A DNA stretch of 64,000 nt from a bacterium (GCA_016124945.1 WGMT01000030.1:1-64000), one strand, 5' to 3'; positions 35,468-45,858 are shown, counted from the stretch's first letter. A program made the numbers and translations. The notes: generated by a model from the letters alone, not told the origin.

Positions 35468-35764
35468 TTAAGATTCCCCAAAAATTTCGAGCTTTTCAAT
35501 TTCATCGGTATTGAATCGTTGCCGTGCCTGCCAGAGATCATAACTACTCTGCATGGCAAGCCAACTTTCTGGTGATCTTCCAAGCGCCTTCGATAAACGC
35601 AAGGCCATTTCGGGGGTAACGCCGCTTTGCCCATTGAGCAAACGAGCAAATGTCGATGGCGCGACCTTGAGTTTGGCAGCAACCGTGCGTGCGCTGACGT
35701 TGAGTTCTATCAGATAGACTTCTCGAATAAATTCCCCTGGATGGGGAGGATTGTACATGCTCAT
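35468..35764 (-). CDS. higA: HigA-type antitoxin, XRE family
   Basis: A 98-residue antitoxin. The N-terminus NPPHPGEFIREVYLIEL and the helix-turn-helix SARTVAAKLKVAPSTFARLLNG are characteristic of the HigA/VapI group, followed by TPEMALRLSKALGRSPESWL. It should neutralise HigB and repress the operon by binding the promoter palindromes at 36054-36077. The start ATG overlaps the stop of higB by one base (TGATG), giving translational coupling. As usual for hig, the toxin gene comes first. Confidence 0.92.
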   Translation of the reverse strand: MSMYNPPHPGEFIREVYLIELNVSARTVAAKLKVAPSTFARLLNGQSGVTPEMALRLSKALGRSPESWLAMQSSYDLWQARQRFNTDEIEKLEIFGES

Positions 35765-36042
35765 CAGTGATAATCCTCGTAGTTGACCACATAAGCGTTG
35801 CCATCTATGAACTCGAACGTGATCCGCCAGTTTTTGTTCACATCGATTGCCCACAATCCATCTCTGTCACCTTTTAGTGGATGAAGCCGAAATCCAGGCA
35901 AGTTCAGGTCATCGATCGTTGTAGCGGTATCTAGAGCTGACAGTCGAATTCTGAGCTTCTGACGGTGAGATGCGTCAATGCCCGCAGCACTGCCGGTCTC
36001 AAAAAAATTCTTCAAGCCCTTATGTTTAAACGACTTAATCAT
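35764..36042 (-). CDS. higB: HigB-type toxin (RelE fold mRNA interferase)
   Basis: A 92-residue basic protein of the RelE/HigB (plasmid maintenance killer) family: IKSFKHKGLKNFFETG at the N-terminus, DDLNLPGFRLHPLKGDRDGLWAIDVNKNWRI in the middle, and a terminal FIDGNAYVVNYEDYH. Relatives cleave mRNA on the ribosome. A promoter whose -10 box ends five bases before the ATG suggests that the transcript is leaderless. It is intact and of normal length, so the module is probably active. Confidence 0.92.
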   Translation of the reverse strand: MIKSFKHKGLKNFFETGSAAGIDASHRQKLRIRLSALDTATTIDDLNLPGFRLHPLKGDRDGLWAIDVNKNWRITFEFIDGNAYVVNYEDYH

Positions 36043-36047
36043 AACGT

Positions 36048-36077
36048 ATATTACAACAGTGTTGCATGTTGCGCAAC
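36048..36077 (-). promoter_or_regulatory. higBA promoter with two palindromic operator candidates
   Basis: On the minus strand the -35 TTGCGC (36071-36076) and -10 TAATAT (36048-36053) are 17 bp apart. GTTGCGCAAC (36068-36077) overlaps the -35, and CAACACTGTTG (36054-36064) fills the spacer. The start point would fall on or next to the A of the higB ATG (36042). Confidence 0.6.
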
Positions 36078-36091
36078 GTGGAATAAATAGC

Positions 36092-36128
36092 TCAAAAAAG
36101 ACCGGGCTGTTCGAGATCAGCCCGGTCT
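36092..36128 (-). terminator. Rho-independent terminator of ilvD
   Basis: AGACCGGGCTG (36099-36109) pairs with CAGCCCGGTCT (36118-36128). On the minus strand it is followed by a run of six Ts (from 36098 down). It lies directly downstream of the ilvD stop. Confidence 0.88.
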
Positions 36129-36142
36129 GAGATGCAGTGAAG

Positions 36143-37852
36143 CTACAGATCCGTCACACAGCCAAGCGACGCCGACGACACCGTCTTGATGTACTTGTAG
36201 AGGACACCACTGGTCGCCCGGTAGGGAGGAGCGATCCAGGCGGCGCGACGGCGTTCGATTTCGTCTTCACTCAGCGCCACAGACAGTTCGTTGGTTTCGG
36301 CGTCAATGGTGATGATGTCGCCGTTCTGCACCAGCGCCAGCAAGCCACCTTCCTGCGCTTCGGGGGTGATGTGGCCGACCACGAAACCGTGGGTGCCGCC
36401 GGAGAAGCGGCCATCGGTGATCAGCGCAACACTCTGGCCCAGCCCCGCGCCCATGATCATCCCGGTGATGGACAACATCTCGCGCATGCCCGGCCCGCCC
36501 TTCGGCCCCTCGTAGCGGATCACCACTACGTTGCCGTGGGTGACTTCGCCGTTTTCGATGCCTTTGAGTGTGTCCTCTTCGCAGTCGTAGACCACCGCCG
36601 GGCCAGAGAAGTGAGTGCCTTCCTTGCCTGTGATTTTGGCAACCGAGCCTTCTGTGGCCAGGTTCCCATATAGGATGCGCAGATGGCCGGTAGATTTAAT
36701 GGGGTTGCTCACGGGCATGACGATCTTCTGATCGGTATCGAGATCTGGCATTGCTTCTAAATTCTCGGCGAGCGTCTTGCCGGTGACGGTCATACAGTCG
36801 CCGTGGAGCAGCCCTGCCCGCAGCAGCAACTTCTGCACACCGGGCACACCGCCCACTGACCACAGATCTTCCATCACATACTTACCGCTGGGTTTGAGAT
36901 CGGCCAGGTAGGGCGTGCGGTTCGAAATTTCCTGAAAATCGTCGATAGTCAGCGGCACATTGGCCGTTTTTGCCATGGCCATCATGTGTAGCACAGCATT
37001 GGTCGATCCGCCCAAGGCCATGACGATGGTGATGGCGTTCTCAAATGCCTTGCGCGTCAGGATATCGAGCGGTTTGATGTCCTTTTCGAGCAGGTTGAGG
37101 ATGGCCGGGCCGATCTGGAGACATTCGGCTTCCTTCTCGGCGCTCGTTGCCGGGTAGGATGAGCTGTTGGGCAGGCTCATCCCCAGCGTCTCGACGGCTG
37201 ATGCCATGGTGTTGGCGGTATACATGCCGCCACAGGCGCCTGCGCCGGGGCAGGCGTTCTGCACCACAGCTTTAAGTTCCTCTTCACTGATGTTGTGGGC
37301 CATGTACTGCCCGTAAGCCTCAAACGCGGAGACAATGTCGAGCTTGCGCCCGTCTAGGAGACCGGGGCGAATGGTGCCACCGTAGACCATGATGCTGGGC
37401 CGGTTGAGTCGTGCCATCGCCATGAGGACGCCGGGCATGTTCTTGTCGCAGCCAGGGAGCGAAATGTTGGCGTCGTACCACTGTGCGCCCATTACTGTTT
37501 CGATGGAGTCGGCGATTACATCGCGCGAGACGAGTGAATACTTCATCCCCGCTGTACCCATCGAAATGCCGTCGCTGACGCCGATAGTATGGAAGACCAG
37601 ACCGACCAGGCCGGCTTCGTCCACACTCTGCTTTACCCGTCGCGCCAGGGCGTTGAGGTGCATGTTGCAGGGATTGCCCTCCCAGCCCATACTGGTGATG
37701 CCCACCTGCGCCTTGTGCATGTCCTCTTCGCTCAGGCCCGCACCGTAGAGCATGGCCTGCGATCCGACCTGCGACCGCACCTGGGTCAACTGGCTGCTGT
37801 ACTTGTTCAGACCACGCTTGACGGTGGCCCCGTTGGTGGTGGTTTGGGTCAT
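36143..37852 (-). CDS. ilvD: Dihydroxy-acid dehydratase
   Basis: A 569-residue Fe-S dehydratase acting in valine, leucine and isoleucine synthesis: dihydroxy-isovalerate or dihydroxy-methylvalerate to the 2-oxo acid. Cluster cysteines are seen at about 62 (WEGNPCNMH), 135 ([10 protein letters not shown]) and 207 ([15 protein letters not shown]). Three conserved cysteines suggest the [2Fe-2S] type. The C-terminal half carries [14 protein letters not shown] and [11 protein letters not shown]. Together with cimA, leuB, leuC and leuD in the next 15 kb it forms a scattered branched-chain amino acid set on the same strand. A terminator follows. Confidence 0.96.
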   Translation of the reverse strand: MTQTTTNGATVKRGLNKYSSQLTQVRSQVGSQAMLYGAGLSEEDMHKAQVGITSMGWEGNPCNMHLNALARRVKQSVDEAGLVGLVFHTIGVSDGISMGTAGMKYSLVSRDVIADSIETVMGAQWYDANISLPGCDKNMPGVLMAMARLNRPSIMVYGGTIRPGLLDGRKLDIVSAFEAYGQYMAHNISEEELKAVVQNACPGAGACGGMYTANTMASAVETLGMSLPNSSSYPATSAEKEAECLQIGPAILNLLEKDIKPLDILTRKAFENAITIVMALGGSTNAVLHMMAMAKTANVPLTIDDFQEISNRTPYLADLKPSGKYVMEDLWSVGGVPGVQKLLLRAGLLHGDCMTVTGKTLAENLEAMPDLDTDQKIVMPVSNPIKSTGHLRILYGNLATEGSVAKITGKEGTHFSGPAVVYDCEEDTLKGIENGEVTHGNVVVIRYEGPKGGPGMREMLSITGMIMGAGLGQSVALITDGRFSGGTHGFVVGHITPEAQEGGLLALVQNGDIITIDAETNELSVALSEDEIERRRAAWIAPPYRATSGVLYKYIKTVSSASLGCVTDL

Positions 37853-37882
37853 AATGCGCTCTTTCCCGTTTAAGGAGTTTGG

Positions 37883-37911
37883 TTGTTTGGACGATCAAAA
37901 CGTGCTAAAAT
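37883..37911 (+). promoter_or_regulatory. Possible promoter of the Uma2 gene
   Basis: TTGTTT (37883-37888) and TAAAAT (37906-37911) are 17 bp apart, about 45 bp before the start codon. The -35 match is weak. Confidence 0.35.
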
Positions 37912-37956
37912 CGCAATACGAAATGGAAAGTACGTTCTAAAAGCGTGAGGTGGAAG

Positions 37957-38568
37957 ATGTCTCTGACGTCACTTGAACTTGCTGCTGAAGACACGAATGC
38001 TGAAGACACGACAATGGAAGATGCCGAGCGACTTTACACTGCCGATGAACTGTTCGAAATCTCTGCCAGAGATGACAACCGTTATGAATTACTTCATGGG
38101 AGGCTGCGGATTATGGCGCCTGCTGGTGATGTGCACGGTGACATGGCGATGGGTGTAGGCGGGTGGATGCGCGTACACGCCGATCAGAACGATCTTGGCA
38201 AGGTCTTTGCTGCCGAAACTGGCTTTATTCTAGAAACAAATCCCGATCTCGTACGCGCCCCTGACGCTGCCTTCGTTGCCCAGGAACGGCTTAGTATCGG
38301 GATGAAAGGCCGCTATTTCCCTGCCGCCCCTGATATTACTTTGGAAGTCGTTTCACCTAACGACACTGCCAGCGAAGTCCAAGACAAGATCCAGGATTGG
38401 CTCACCCACGGCGTTCGTCTAGTTTGGGTCGTCGATCCCAAGAGCCGCACCGTCACCGTTTACCGTCCTGACGGCACCGCCAACGTCCTCAAGCCCAAGG
38501 ACACGCTCACCGGCGAAGACGTGTTGCCGGGGTTCGCGTATCCACTGGTGAAGCTGTTCGGTGAGTAG
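37957..38568 (+). CDS. Uma2 family endonuclease-like protein (DUF820)
   Basis: A 203-residue member of the Uma2/DUF820 group, a PD-(D/E)xK nuclease-like family that is expanded in cyanobacteria and Chloroflexota. The fold is seen from YTADELFEISARDDNRYELLHGRL (~25-48), the Glu and Asp in DLVRAPDAAF (~92-101), TLEVVSPNDTASEVQDKI (~128-145, with EVVSP typical) and VRLVWVVDPKSRTVTVY. Its biological role is unknown. ATG 37957, with GAGGTGG just upstream, is chosen over GTG 37945. It is the only plus-strand gene between 33 and 64 kb. Confidence 0.85.
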   Translation: MSLTSLELAAEDTNAEDTTMEDAERLYTADELFEISARDDNRYELLHGRLRIMAPAGDVHGDMAMGVGGWMRVHADQNDLGKVFAAETGFILETNPDLVRAPDAAFVAQERLSIGMKGRYFPAAPDITLEVVSPNDTASEVQDKIQDWLTHGVRLVWVVDPKSRTVTVYRPDGTANVLKPKDTLTGEDVLPGFAYPLVKLFGE

Positions 38569-38569
38569 G

Positions 38570-38783
38570 GGTTGGGGACTGGGGATCAGGGACTAGGGAC
38601 AGGGTAACGGAAGTTGTCGTTTCTCTTGAATCGTCCCATGTTGACCGGCGATTAGGGAATTCGGCGATTGCAGAGACTCGACATGATCCTTATTCCCCCA
38701 ATCTCCTAATCGCCCAATCTCATCCTAAACCCGAATCAACCCCACACCGCTTTATATGCTCATCCCAATCCCTAGTCCCCTCT
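38570..38783. repeat. Heptad arrays, nested inverted pairs
   Basis: Left of the gap the units run GGGTTGG, GGACTGG, GGATCAG, GGACTAG, GGACAGG (from ~38571). Their complement, CCCAATCCCTAGTCCCC, is at 38764-38780. An inner pair is GGCGATTAGGG...GGCGATT (38651-38678) with AATCTCCTAATCGCCCAATCTC (38699-38720). The array begins just after the Uma2 stop and ends at the cimA stop codon (38784). Confidence 0.8.
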
Positions 38784-40436
38784 TCACCCAATCACCGACG
38801 CCATCTTCGCCGTTGCCACACCCCCGCCGTCGTAGTCGCTTTCCTCATCGTAGAGTAGGAAGTACTCAACGGAGTCGGCCAGGGCGCGCCAACTGGCTTC
38901 GATGATGTTGCTGCTCGCCCCTACCGTGCTCCAGATGCGTTCGCCGTCGGTGCTGTCGATGAGGACACGCACATTGGCGGCTGTGGCGCTGCCGCTGTCG
39001 AGGATGCGCACCTTGTAATCCTTCAACTGCATTTTGTAGATATTGGGGTAGACCCGCTGCAACGCCTTGCGCAGTGCACTATCCAACGCGTTGACAGGAC
39101 CGTTGCCGTCGGACACTTCGTGGTATGTCTTGCCGTTGATGTCCACTTTGACGGTGGCCTCAGAGAACATGCCGCGACCCTGGCGGTATTCCACGTTGGC
39201 GGTGTAATCGATCAACTCAAACGGCGGCGCGTAGCCTGTACGCACCCGCCGCAGCATCAATTCGACGCTGGCTTCGGCGCTTTCAAAGGCAAACCCGGCG
39301 TTTTCCAATTCCTTGATACGCGCCAGGATCTTGCGTTCTTCCTCCGGCGACAATCCTTCTAGGCCGAACTCACGGCGCTTGACCGCGATATTGTCTTTGC
39401 CGCTCAGTTCGCTGACAAGGACACGTGTCTGATTCCCCACTGTAGACGGGTCAATATGCTGATAGCTCATGACATTCTTCACCACAGCGTTGACATGCGT
39501 CCCTCCCTTGTGGGCAAAGGCGCTTAAGCCAACGAAGGGTTGGTGAGAATCGGGATTGAGGTTGGCCAGTTCGCTGACATAGTGGCTCAACTCCGTCAGC
39601 CCCTGGAGGCCGTTTTCGTCCACCAGATTATAGCCCATCTTCAGTTGTAGATCGGCGATGACGCTGACCAGATCGGCGTTGCCACAGCGTTCGCCGTAGC
39701 CGTTGATTGTCCCCTGTACGTGGTTGCAGCCACTGCGCACCGCTTGTAGCGTGTTGGCTACGCCGGTGTCGCTGTCGTTGTGGGCGTGGATCCCGAAGGT
39801 GATACGCGAAGCAGGCGGCTGCTTAGCTGTGTCGGTGCCCAGGAGTTCGGCCTTCACCGTCTCCACGATCTCGCCGATCTGCCAGGGCAGTGTGCCGCCG
39901 TTGGTGTCGCACAATACCACCGAATCGGCGCCACCAATCACCGCCGCCTTGAGCGTGGACAGCGCATACTCAGGATTCGCCCGATAGCCGTCGAAGAAGT
40001 GTTCGGCGTCGTAGATCACCTCTTTGCCTTTTGATTTGAGGAAGGCGACTGAATCTTGGATCATGCGCAGATTCTCTTCGGGCGTGGTGCGCAGCACTTC
40101 GGAGACGTGCATGTCCCAACTCTTGCCGAAGATGGTCACCACAGGCGTGTTGGCCTCGATCAGCAGTTGAATTTGTGGATCGTCTGCGGGGTCGACGCCG
40201 ACTTTGCAGGTGGAGCCAAAGGCAGCGATGCGGGCGCGCTTTAGCTTCAATTCTGTTTGGGCGCGCTGGAAGAATTCCATGTCCTTCGGATTGGAGCCGG
40301 GCCAACCCCCTTCGATGTAGTCGACGCCGAATTCGTCCAAGCGCGCAGCGATACGTAGTTTATCGTCACAGCTAAACGACACACCCTCACCTTGGGTGCC
40401 GTCGCGTAGCGTGGTGTCGTAGAGTTGCATGGGCAT
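38784..40436 (-). CDS. cimA: (R)-citramalate synthase
   Basis: A 550-residue enzyme of the LeuA/CimA family that condenses acetyl-CoA and pyruvate to citramalate, the threonine-independent entry to isoleucine. The catalytic start LYDTTLRDGTQGEGVSFS, DYIEGGWPGSNPKD, and the metal HxH in FGIHAHNDSDTGVAN are present. Its C-terminal regulatory LeuA-dimer domain (~400-545) has VKVDINGKTYHEVSDGNGPVNALD. The EGGWPGSNPKD segment and overall length fit the long citramalate synthase subgroup rather than isopropylmalate synthase. LeuBCD, encoded nearby, would complete the pathway. Confidence 0.9.
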   Translation of the reverse strand: MPMQLYDTTLRDGTQGEGVSFSCDDKLRIAARLDEFGVDYIEGGWPGSNPKDMEFFQRAQTELKLKRARIAAFGSTCKVGVDPADDPQIQLLIEANTPVVTIFGKSWDMHVSEVLRTTPEENLRMIQDSVAFLKSKGKEVIYDAEHFFDGYRANPEYALSTLKAAVIGGADSVVLCDTNGGTLPWQIGEIVETVKAELLGTDTAKQPPASRITFGIHAHNDSDTGVANTLQAVRSGCNHVQGTINGYGERCGNADLVSVIADLQLKMGYNLVDENGLQGLTELSHYVSELANLNPDSHQPFVGLSAFAHKGGTHVNAVVKNVMSYQHIDPSTVGNQTRVLVSELSGKDNIAVKRREFGLEGLSPEEERKILARIKELENAGFAFESAEASVELMLRRVRTGYAPPFELIDYTANVEYRQGRGMFSEATVKVDINGKTYHEVSDGNGPVNALDSALRKALQRVYPNIYKMQLKDYKVRILDSGSATAANVRVLIDSTDGERIWSTVGASSNIIEASWRALADSVEYFLLYDEESDYDGGGVATAKMASVIG

Positions 40437-40477
40437 TGCAGTATACCTTTGAATCGAGAATGTGAACCCGTCAAAAG

Positions 40478-40534
40478 GTAGTGCGTAGTGCGTAGTGCGT
40501 GTTCCGTTGACGGACTACGCACTACGCACTATCA
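40478..40534. repeat. Heptad array pair, inverted (GTAGTGC units)
   Basis: Three exact GTAGTGC units (40478-40498) followed by GTGTTCCGT face ACTACGC, ACTACGC, ACTATCA (40514-40534). The sequence matches the GTAGTGC units at 28972, 11.5 kb away. It lies upstream of cimA and 20 bp downstream of the HAD-IIA gene stop. Confidence 0.88.
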
Positions 40535-40553
40535 ATCGACGAAATCGTGTCAT

Positions 40554-41333
40554 TTAAAGCGATATCTTCTCCACCAAATCCGCCAAACTCTCAAAGATCT
40601 TATCCGGCCAAATGCCCCGACCCAGATCTTCGCGGCGGAATTTGCCTGTTTTGACCAGCCATCCTTGCGCGCCCATGCGCTGTGCCCCGCGCACGTCTGC
40701 TTCGATATCGTCACCGATGACGGCGATGCGGTGCGCTTGTAGATTCATGGCCTGTAGCACCAGGTTGAAGTAGGCGCTGCTTGGCTTGCCCACCACAATC
40801 GCGCCCACGTCGGCGGCATACTCCAGCGCCCCCACGAAAGGACCGGCGTCCATGTAGAGCCCGTCTTCGGTGCGCCAGAAGCGGCGCTTGTGCAGCGCCA
40901 CCAACTGCGCGCCGTTGAGCAACGCACGGAATGCCGTGTTCAAGCGTGGAAAGGTGAAACCTGGACCCAAGTCGCCCACCACCACGAACTGGGGGCTTAC
41001 CTCGTCGACATCGATGCCGGCGAACTCCTGTTGGGCGTCGGGCATCAAGAGTGGGTAATAGGTTTCGGCCTTCTGCGCTCGCAGATATTGGGCGGCGACA
41101 TAGGTGGCATTGAACAACTGGTCAATTTCCACAGGAATCCCCATCTGCTGCATGCGTTCGGCCAACGTGTAGCGGCAGTAGATGGTGGAATTTGTCATAA
41201 AACTGTGGGCAATGCCCCGGGCGCGCAGCGTTTTTAACGCATCCAGCGCGCCCGGAATGACCTCGTTGCCTCGTGTAATGACGCCGTCGATGTCGATGAT
41301 CAGACCGTCGATGGACGAAAGAAGATCAGACAC
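40554..41333 (-). CDS. HAD-IIA family phosphatase (NagD/LHPP-like)
   Basis: A 259-residue haloacid dehalogenase-type hydrolase. Motif I is [11 protein letters not shown] (Asp 14 and Asp 16), motif II is in [10 protein letters not shown], motif III is the Lys in [10 protein letters not shown], and motif IV is [13 protein letters not shown]. The large C2 cap places it with NagD, phosphoglycolate-phosphatase and LHPP-like enzymes. The substrate is not predictable. A GTG start at 41333 has AAAGGA upstream. It lies between ppc and cimA on the same strand. Confidence 0.88.
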   Translation of the reverse strand: MSDLLSSIDGLIIDIDGVITRGNEVIPGALDALKTLRARGIAHSFMTNSTIYCRYTLAERMQQMGIPVEIDQLFNATYVAAQYLRAQKAETYYPLLMPDAQQEFAGIDVDEVSPQFVVVGDLGPGFTFPRLNTAFRALLNGAQLVALHKRRFWRTEDGLYMDAGPFVGALEYAADVGAIVVGKPSSAYFNLVLQAMNLQAHRIAVIGDDIEADVRGAQRMGAQGWLVKTGKFRREDLGRGIWPDKIFESLADLVEKISL

Positions 41334-41357
41334 GGATGGGTGTCCTTTCGGTGGAGA

Positions 41358-41601
41358 GGGGATTGGGGACTGGTGATTAGGGACTGGGGATTGGTGTGAG
41401 GGTGTTGGTTGGGCTGTCGGGTGTTGTCTTGGGGAAAAGAGATTAAGAGATTGGGCGATTAGAAGATTTCAGAAGCTCGACGAGAACCAATCCCCTAATC
41501 TCTTAATCGCTCAGTCTCAACACCGCCCCGATCAGAACCCAATGTCCATTCACATCCTCACCCCAATCCCCAGTCCCTAATCCCCAGTCCCGAATCACCC
41601 C
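41358..41601. repeat. Heptad arrays, two nested inverted pairs, reaching into the ppc stop
   Basis: The outer left units in register are GGGATTG, GGGACTG, GTGATTA, GGGACTG, GGGATTG, GTGTGAG (41358-41399). The outer right units are CCCCAAT, CCCCAGT, CCCTAAT, CCCCAGT, CCCGAAT (41561-41595), then CACCCC. An inner pair is GAGATTAAGAGATTGGGCG (41440-41458) against CTAATCTCTTAATCGCTC (41495-41512). The ppc stop codon (41595-41597) is made by the last unit. Confidence 0.92.
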
Positions 41602-44387
41602 GTATTCTGTAAGCCCGCGGCAATCCCATTCACCGATAGCAATATCGGTTGGCGGAGTTCGCCTTCAAGGCGTGGTTGGCTACGTAGTTGTTGGATCAGT
41701 GCAACCTGGATGTAATTCAACGGATCGACATACGGGTTGCGCAGGGTAATACTGCGCTGGAGCCACTGCTCGTTGTCGAGAATTTCAGATTGGCCGGTAA
41801 TGCTTAGCACCACTTCTTCGGTGCGCCGGAATTCCTCTGCGATGGTGGGGTAAACCTGCTCACGCACGGATTCGTCGGTGAGTTCGGCATAGAGGGCGGC
41901 AATGCCCATGTCCGCACGGCGTAGGCTAAACTGTGCTCGATCGATCACCGTACGGAAGAAGGGCCAATCCTTATAGAGCTGTTGTAAGGTGCGCAGTCGT
42001 TCGCCGCCGGGATCTTCATCGATCCACGCGCCGATGCCTGATCCAAGACCATACCATCCAGGTAGGTTAACACGCGACTGCGTCCAGGCAAAAACCCAGG
42101 GGATGGCGCGCAGATCGGCCACGCCGGTGGTTTGCTTTCGCTTGGCTGGGCGCGACCCGATGTTGAGCTGATTGATAAAATCGATGGGTGTCGCCTCGCC
42201 GAAATATTGTAGAAAGGCCGGATCATCCACCAATGTACGGTACATACGTTCCGATCGGGCGCTCACGTCTTCGAGGATGGCGCCCCACGCCTCTTCCTGC
42301 TCGTAATGAGGACGGTTGCTGCTGGTAAGCAGCACGGCATTCACCAGTTGCTCCAGGTGACGGTGGCCGATGTCGCGATTCGAGTAGCGATTGGAGATGA
42401 CCTCGCCCTGTTCCGTTACCTTGATACGGCCGCGGATCGACTCCGGCGGCTGCGCCAGGATCGCCCGGTTCGCCGGGCCACCACCGCGGCCAATCGAGCC
42501 GCCGCGCCCGTGGAAGAGGGTAAGGCGCACATTGTGTGAGTCACACGTCCGCGCCAGCGCTCGTTGTGCCTGGTAGAGCATCCAATTGGCGCGCAGATAA
42601 CCGCCGTCTTTGTTCGAGTCGCTGTAGCCGATCATGATCTGCTGGCGGTTGCCGCGCCGGCGCAGATGCTCCTGGTAGATGGGAATCTCGAAGAGATTTT
42701 CCATGATCGACGGTGCGTTTTCTAGATCCTCAATCGTCTCAAAAAGCGGCACCACATCGATCTGACCGAAAAGGCCCGCGTCCTTGGCAAAGAGGAGCAC
42801 TTCGAGCATGTGGCTGGCCGACGTGGTCATGCTGGTGATGTAGCTCTGTACGGATTGTTCACTGACCTGGAGGTGCGCCTTGCGAATCAGGCGGAAGACA
42901 CTCACCGTTTCGTTGGTGTCGTCGTCGAAATCGAGGCGCGCCGTGAGTGGACGGTCGCTGTTTAACTCGGTTTCGAGTAATCTGATTTTGTCCTTTTCTG
43001 ATAATGAGAGGTAGTCGAACGTTGGATCGATTTTGCTGTAGTAACGGTACAAAATTGCCGCCATCGCCTGCCGGTGACGGTCGGAGTGTTGGCGAATGTC
43101 CAGCGTGGCTAGGTGAAATCCGAAGATGCGCGCCTGGCGCACGAGATTGGCGAAGCGCCCTTCTGAGACGCGTTTGCCCTGGTTTTGGCGCACGCTGTTT
43201 TGCACCAAAGTCAGGTCGCGCACAAACTCCTCGGCGGATGCATAGGCGCGGGGATTGGGCGTCTGCTTGTCCCATGGCTGCTCGTTCTGTTGCAGCGTCG
43301 CCTTGAGCCGCCGGTAGACGAGGATCATCTTCTGCCGATAGGGTTCCAGCCGAAAGCGTTCGAGGACGTCTAATTCCTCGGGCGGTACCAGGTCGAAATC
43401 TCGCCGCAGGCTCTCCTGGAATTCAAGCGAAAAGGTCATGCGCGTGCGCGCCATGCTCAGGTGACCGTAGAGGTTTTCCACGGCGCGCGTGTAGAGGTTG
43501 AGCACCGTGCTCTTTTGCTCACGGAGCGTCGCTTCTGAAATGCCCAATGTGACGTAGGGATTGCCGTCGCGATCGCCGCCCATCCACGAGCCATAGCGCA
43601 AAAAGACGGGGATCTGGAATTCGTGATCAGGGTAGTGTTCACGCAACGCCCGCTCAAATTCGTAATAGATCCTCGGCACCAGATCGAAGAGTGTATTTTC
43701 AAAGTAATAAAGCCCCTGGCGCACCTCGTCGAGGACGGTAGGACGCCGGTCGCGGGTTTCGTCGGTCTGCCACAGGGTGACGATGGTCTCTTGAATGCGC
43801 TCAATGACTTCGGTTTCTTCGTCTGGCAGTAGTGTGCCACTGTCGAGTTGGGCTAGATACTCGGTCATGCCCCGCAGTTTGAGCATCACCGTGCGGCGTT
43901 TTGCTTCGGTTGGGTGTGCTGTGAAGACGGGCATGATGAAGAGATCGTCGATCAGCGCCTGCAATTCGGCGGCGGTACAACCTTCCTCGCGCAGCGTGCG
44001 CACAGCCGCGCCAATCGTCTCGCGCATGGGCTGCTTTTCGGATTGAGCCTGATAGGCCCGCTCGCGTAGGACGCGGGCACGCTGTCGTTCTTCCGCCAGA
44101 TTGACCAACTGAAAATAGGTGGTGAAGGCTTTGAGGACGGCGCGCGTCTTCTCTGCATCCTTAACCAATTCACGTGTGATCGCCGTGATCTGTTGACCCG
44201 CCTCTGGGTCGCCGCTACGCTGCGCTTTGGACAGGGCGCGGATCTCTTCTTCGAGATCAAAAACGGCCTGTCCTTCCTGTTCAATAATCGTCTCGCCAAG
44301 CAGATTGCCCAGCAAGCGGATGGTCTGTCGCAGTCGAGCGTCGCTGCTCGCCACTTCGGTGGAGAGAAGAGGAGGGGAGGATGTCAT
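41595..44387 (-). CDS. ppc: Phosphoenolpyruvate carboxylase
   Basis: A 930-residue bacterial-type PEPC that makes oxaloacetate from PEP and bicarbonate, refilling the TCA cycle and supplying aspartate and glutamate carbon. The catalytic His is in FTAHPTEAKRRTVM. GYSDSNKDGGYLRANW and LFHGRGGSIGRGGGP contain the substrate and hinge residues. The C-terminus ends in the family-typical ...GIAAGLQNTG. The start MTSSPPLL at 44387 gives a normal length; a 32-codon upstream extension would run through a repeat array. It belongs to the minus-strand run of carbon and nitrogen metabolism genes. Confidence 0.96.
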   Translation of the reverse strand: MTSSPPLLSTEVASSDARLRQTIRLLGNLLGETIIEQEGQAVFDLEEEIRALSKAQRSGDPEAGQQITAITRELVKDAEKTRAVLKAFTTYFQLVNLAEERQRARVLRERAYQAQSEKQPMRETIGAAVRTLREEGCTAAELQALIDDLFIMPVFTAHPTEAKRRTVMLKLRGMTEYLAQLDSGTLLPDEETEVIERIQETIVTLWQTDETRDRRPTVLDEVRQGLYYFENTLFDLVPRIYYEFERALREHYPDHEFQIPVFLRYGSWMGGDRDGNPYVTLGISEATLREQKSTVLNLYTRAVENLYGHLSMARTRMTFSLEFQESLRRDFDLVPPEELDVLERFRLEPYRQKMILVYRRLKATLQQNEQPWDKQTPNPRAYASAEEFVRDLTLVQNSVRQNQGKRVSEGRFANLVRQARIFGFHLATLDIRQHSDRHRQAMAAILYRYYSKIDPTFDYLSLSEKDKIRLLETELNSDRPLTARLDFDDDTNETVSVFRLIRKAHLQVSEQSVQSYITSMTTSASHMLEVLLFAKDAGLFGQIDVVPLFETIEDLENAPSIMENLFEIPIYQEHLRRRGNRQQIMIGYSDSNKDGGYLRANWMLYQAQRALARTCDSHNVRLTLFHGRGGSIGRGGGPANRAILAQPPESIRGRIKVTEQGEVISNRYSNRDIGHRHLEQLVNAVLLTSSNRPHYEQEEAWGAILEDVSARSERMYRTLVDDPAFLQYFGEATPIDFINQLNIGSRPAKRKQTTGVADLRAIPWVFAWTQSRVNLPGWYGLGSGIGAWIDEDPGGERLRTLQQLYKDWPFFRTVIDRAQFSLRRADMGIAALYAELTDESVREQVYPTIAEEFRRTEEVVLSITGQSEILDNEQWLQRSITLRNPYVDPLNYIQVALIQQLRSQPRLEGELRQPILLSVNGIAAGLQNTG

Positions 44388-44415
44388 GCTGTGATTGGTC
44401 CTTTGTGGTAAGAGC

Positions 44416-44511
44416 GATGAATGATGAATAAAGATTGGGTAGAACGTGTGGTTGCCTATGAGTAATCGACTTCGTCTACCCAATCTTTATTCATCATTCA
44501 TCATTCATTCT

Positions 44512-44514
<3 letters not shown>
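44416..44514. repeat. Heptad array pair with 28-bp perfect arms
   Basis: 44416-44443 (GATGAAT GATGAAT AAAGATT GGGTAGA) is exactly complementary to 44475-44502. The right side continues in 7-bp steps (TTCATTC TTCATTC AAT) to the leuB stop codon (44512-44514), which is part of the array. Confidence 0.93.
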
Positions 44515-45606
<1,092 letters not shown>

Positions 45607-45666
45607 GGGAATGCTCTTTCTGGTTGGGTTTGGTGGGTTTGCCTTCGGTCTCTGTTTTTACTAGCT

Positions 45667-45858
45667 GTGATTGGTGATTAGTGACTGGTGATTAGGCCTT
45701 GGAAAACGGGAGCGATTGTACGCATCCATGTGGTCGATGAGACGGTTGATTGTCCATTCGAATACTCAACAAATCCCCAATCACCAATCCCCAATCATTA
45801 GTCCCCAATCATTAGTCCCCAATCACTAGTCAGCAATCACTAGTCAGCAATCACTACT
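45667..45858. repeat. Heptad arrays: twelve in-register units ending in the phyH stop
   Basis: The left array is GTGATTG, GTGATTA, GTGACTG, GTGATTA (45667-45694). The right array of twelve consecutive units (45775-45858) is CCCCAAT, CACCAAT, CCCCAAT, CATTAGT, CCCCAAT, CATTAGT, CCCCAAT, CACTAGT, CAGCAAT, CACTAGT, CAGCAAT, CACTACT. The phyH stop codon (45854-45856) is inside the last unit. The left units are near reverse complements of the right ones. Confidence 0.95.

Noticed and set aside
33035..36042. RtcB and HigBA as one RNA-damage and repair system
   Set aside because: They are separated by two unrelated genes, repeat arrays and a terminator, with no shared promoter; closeness alone is not enough.
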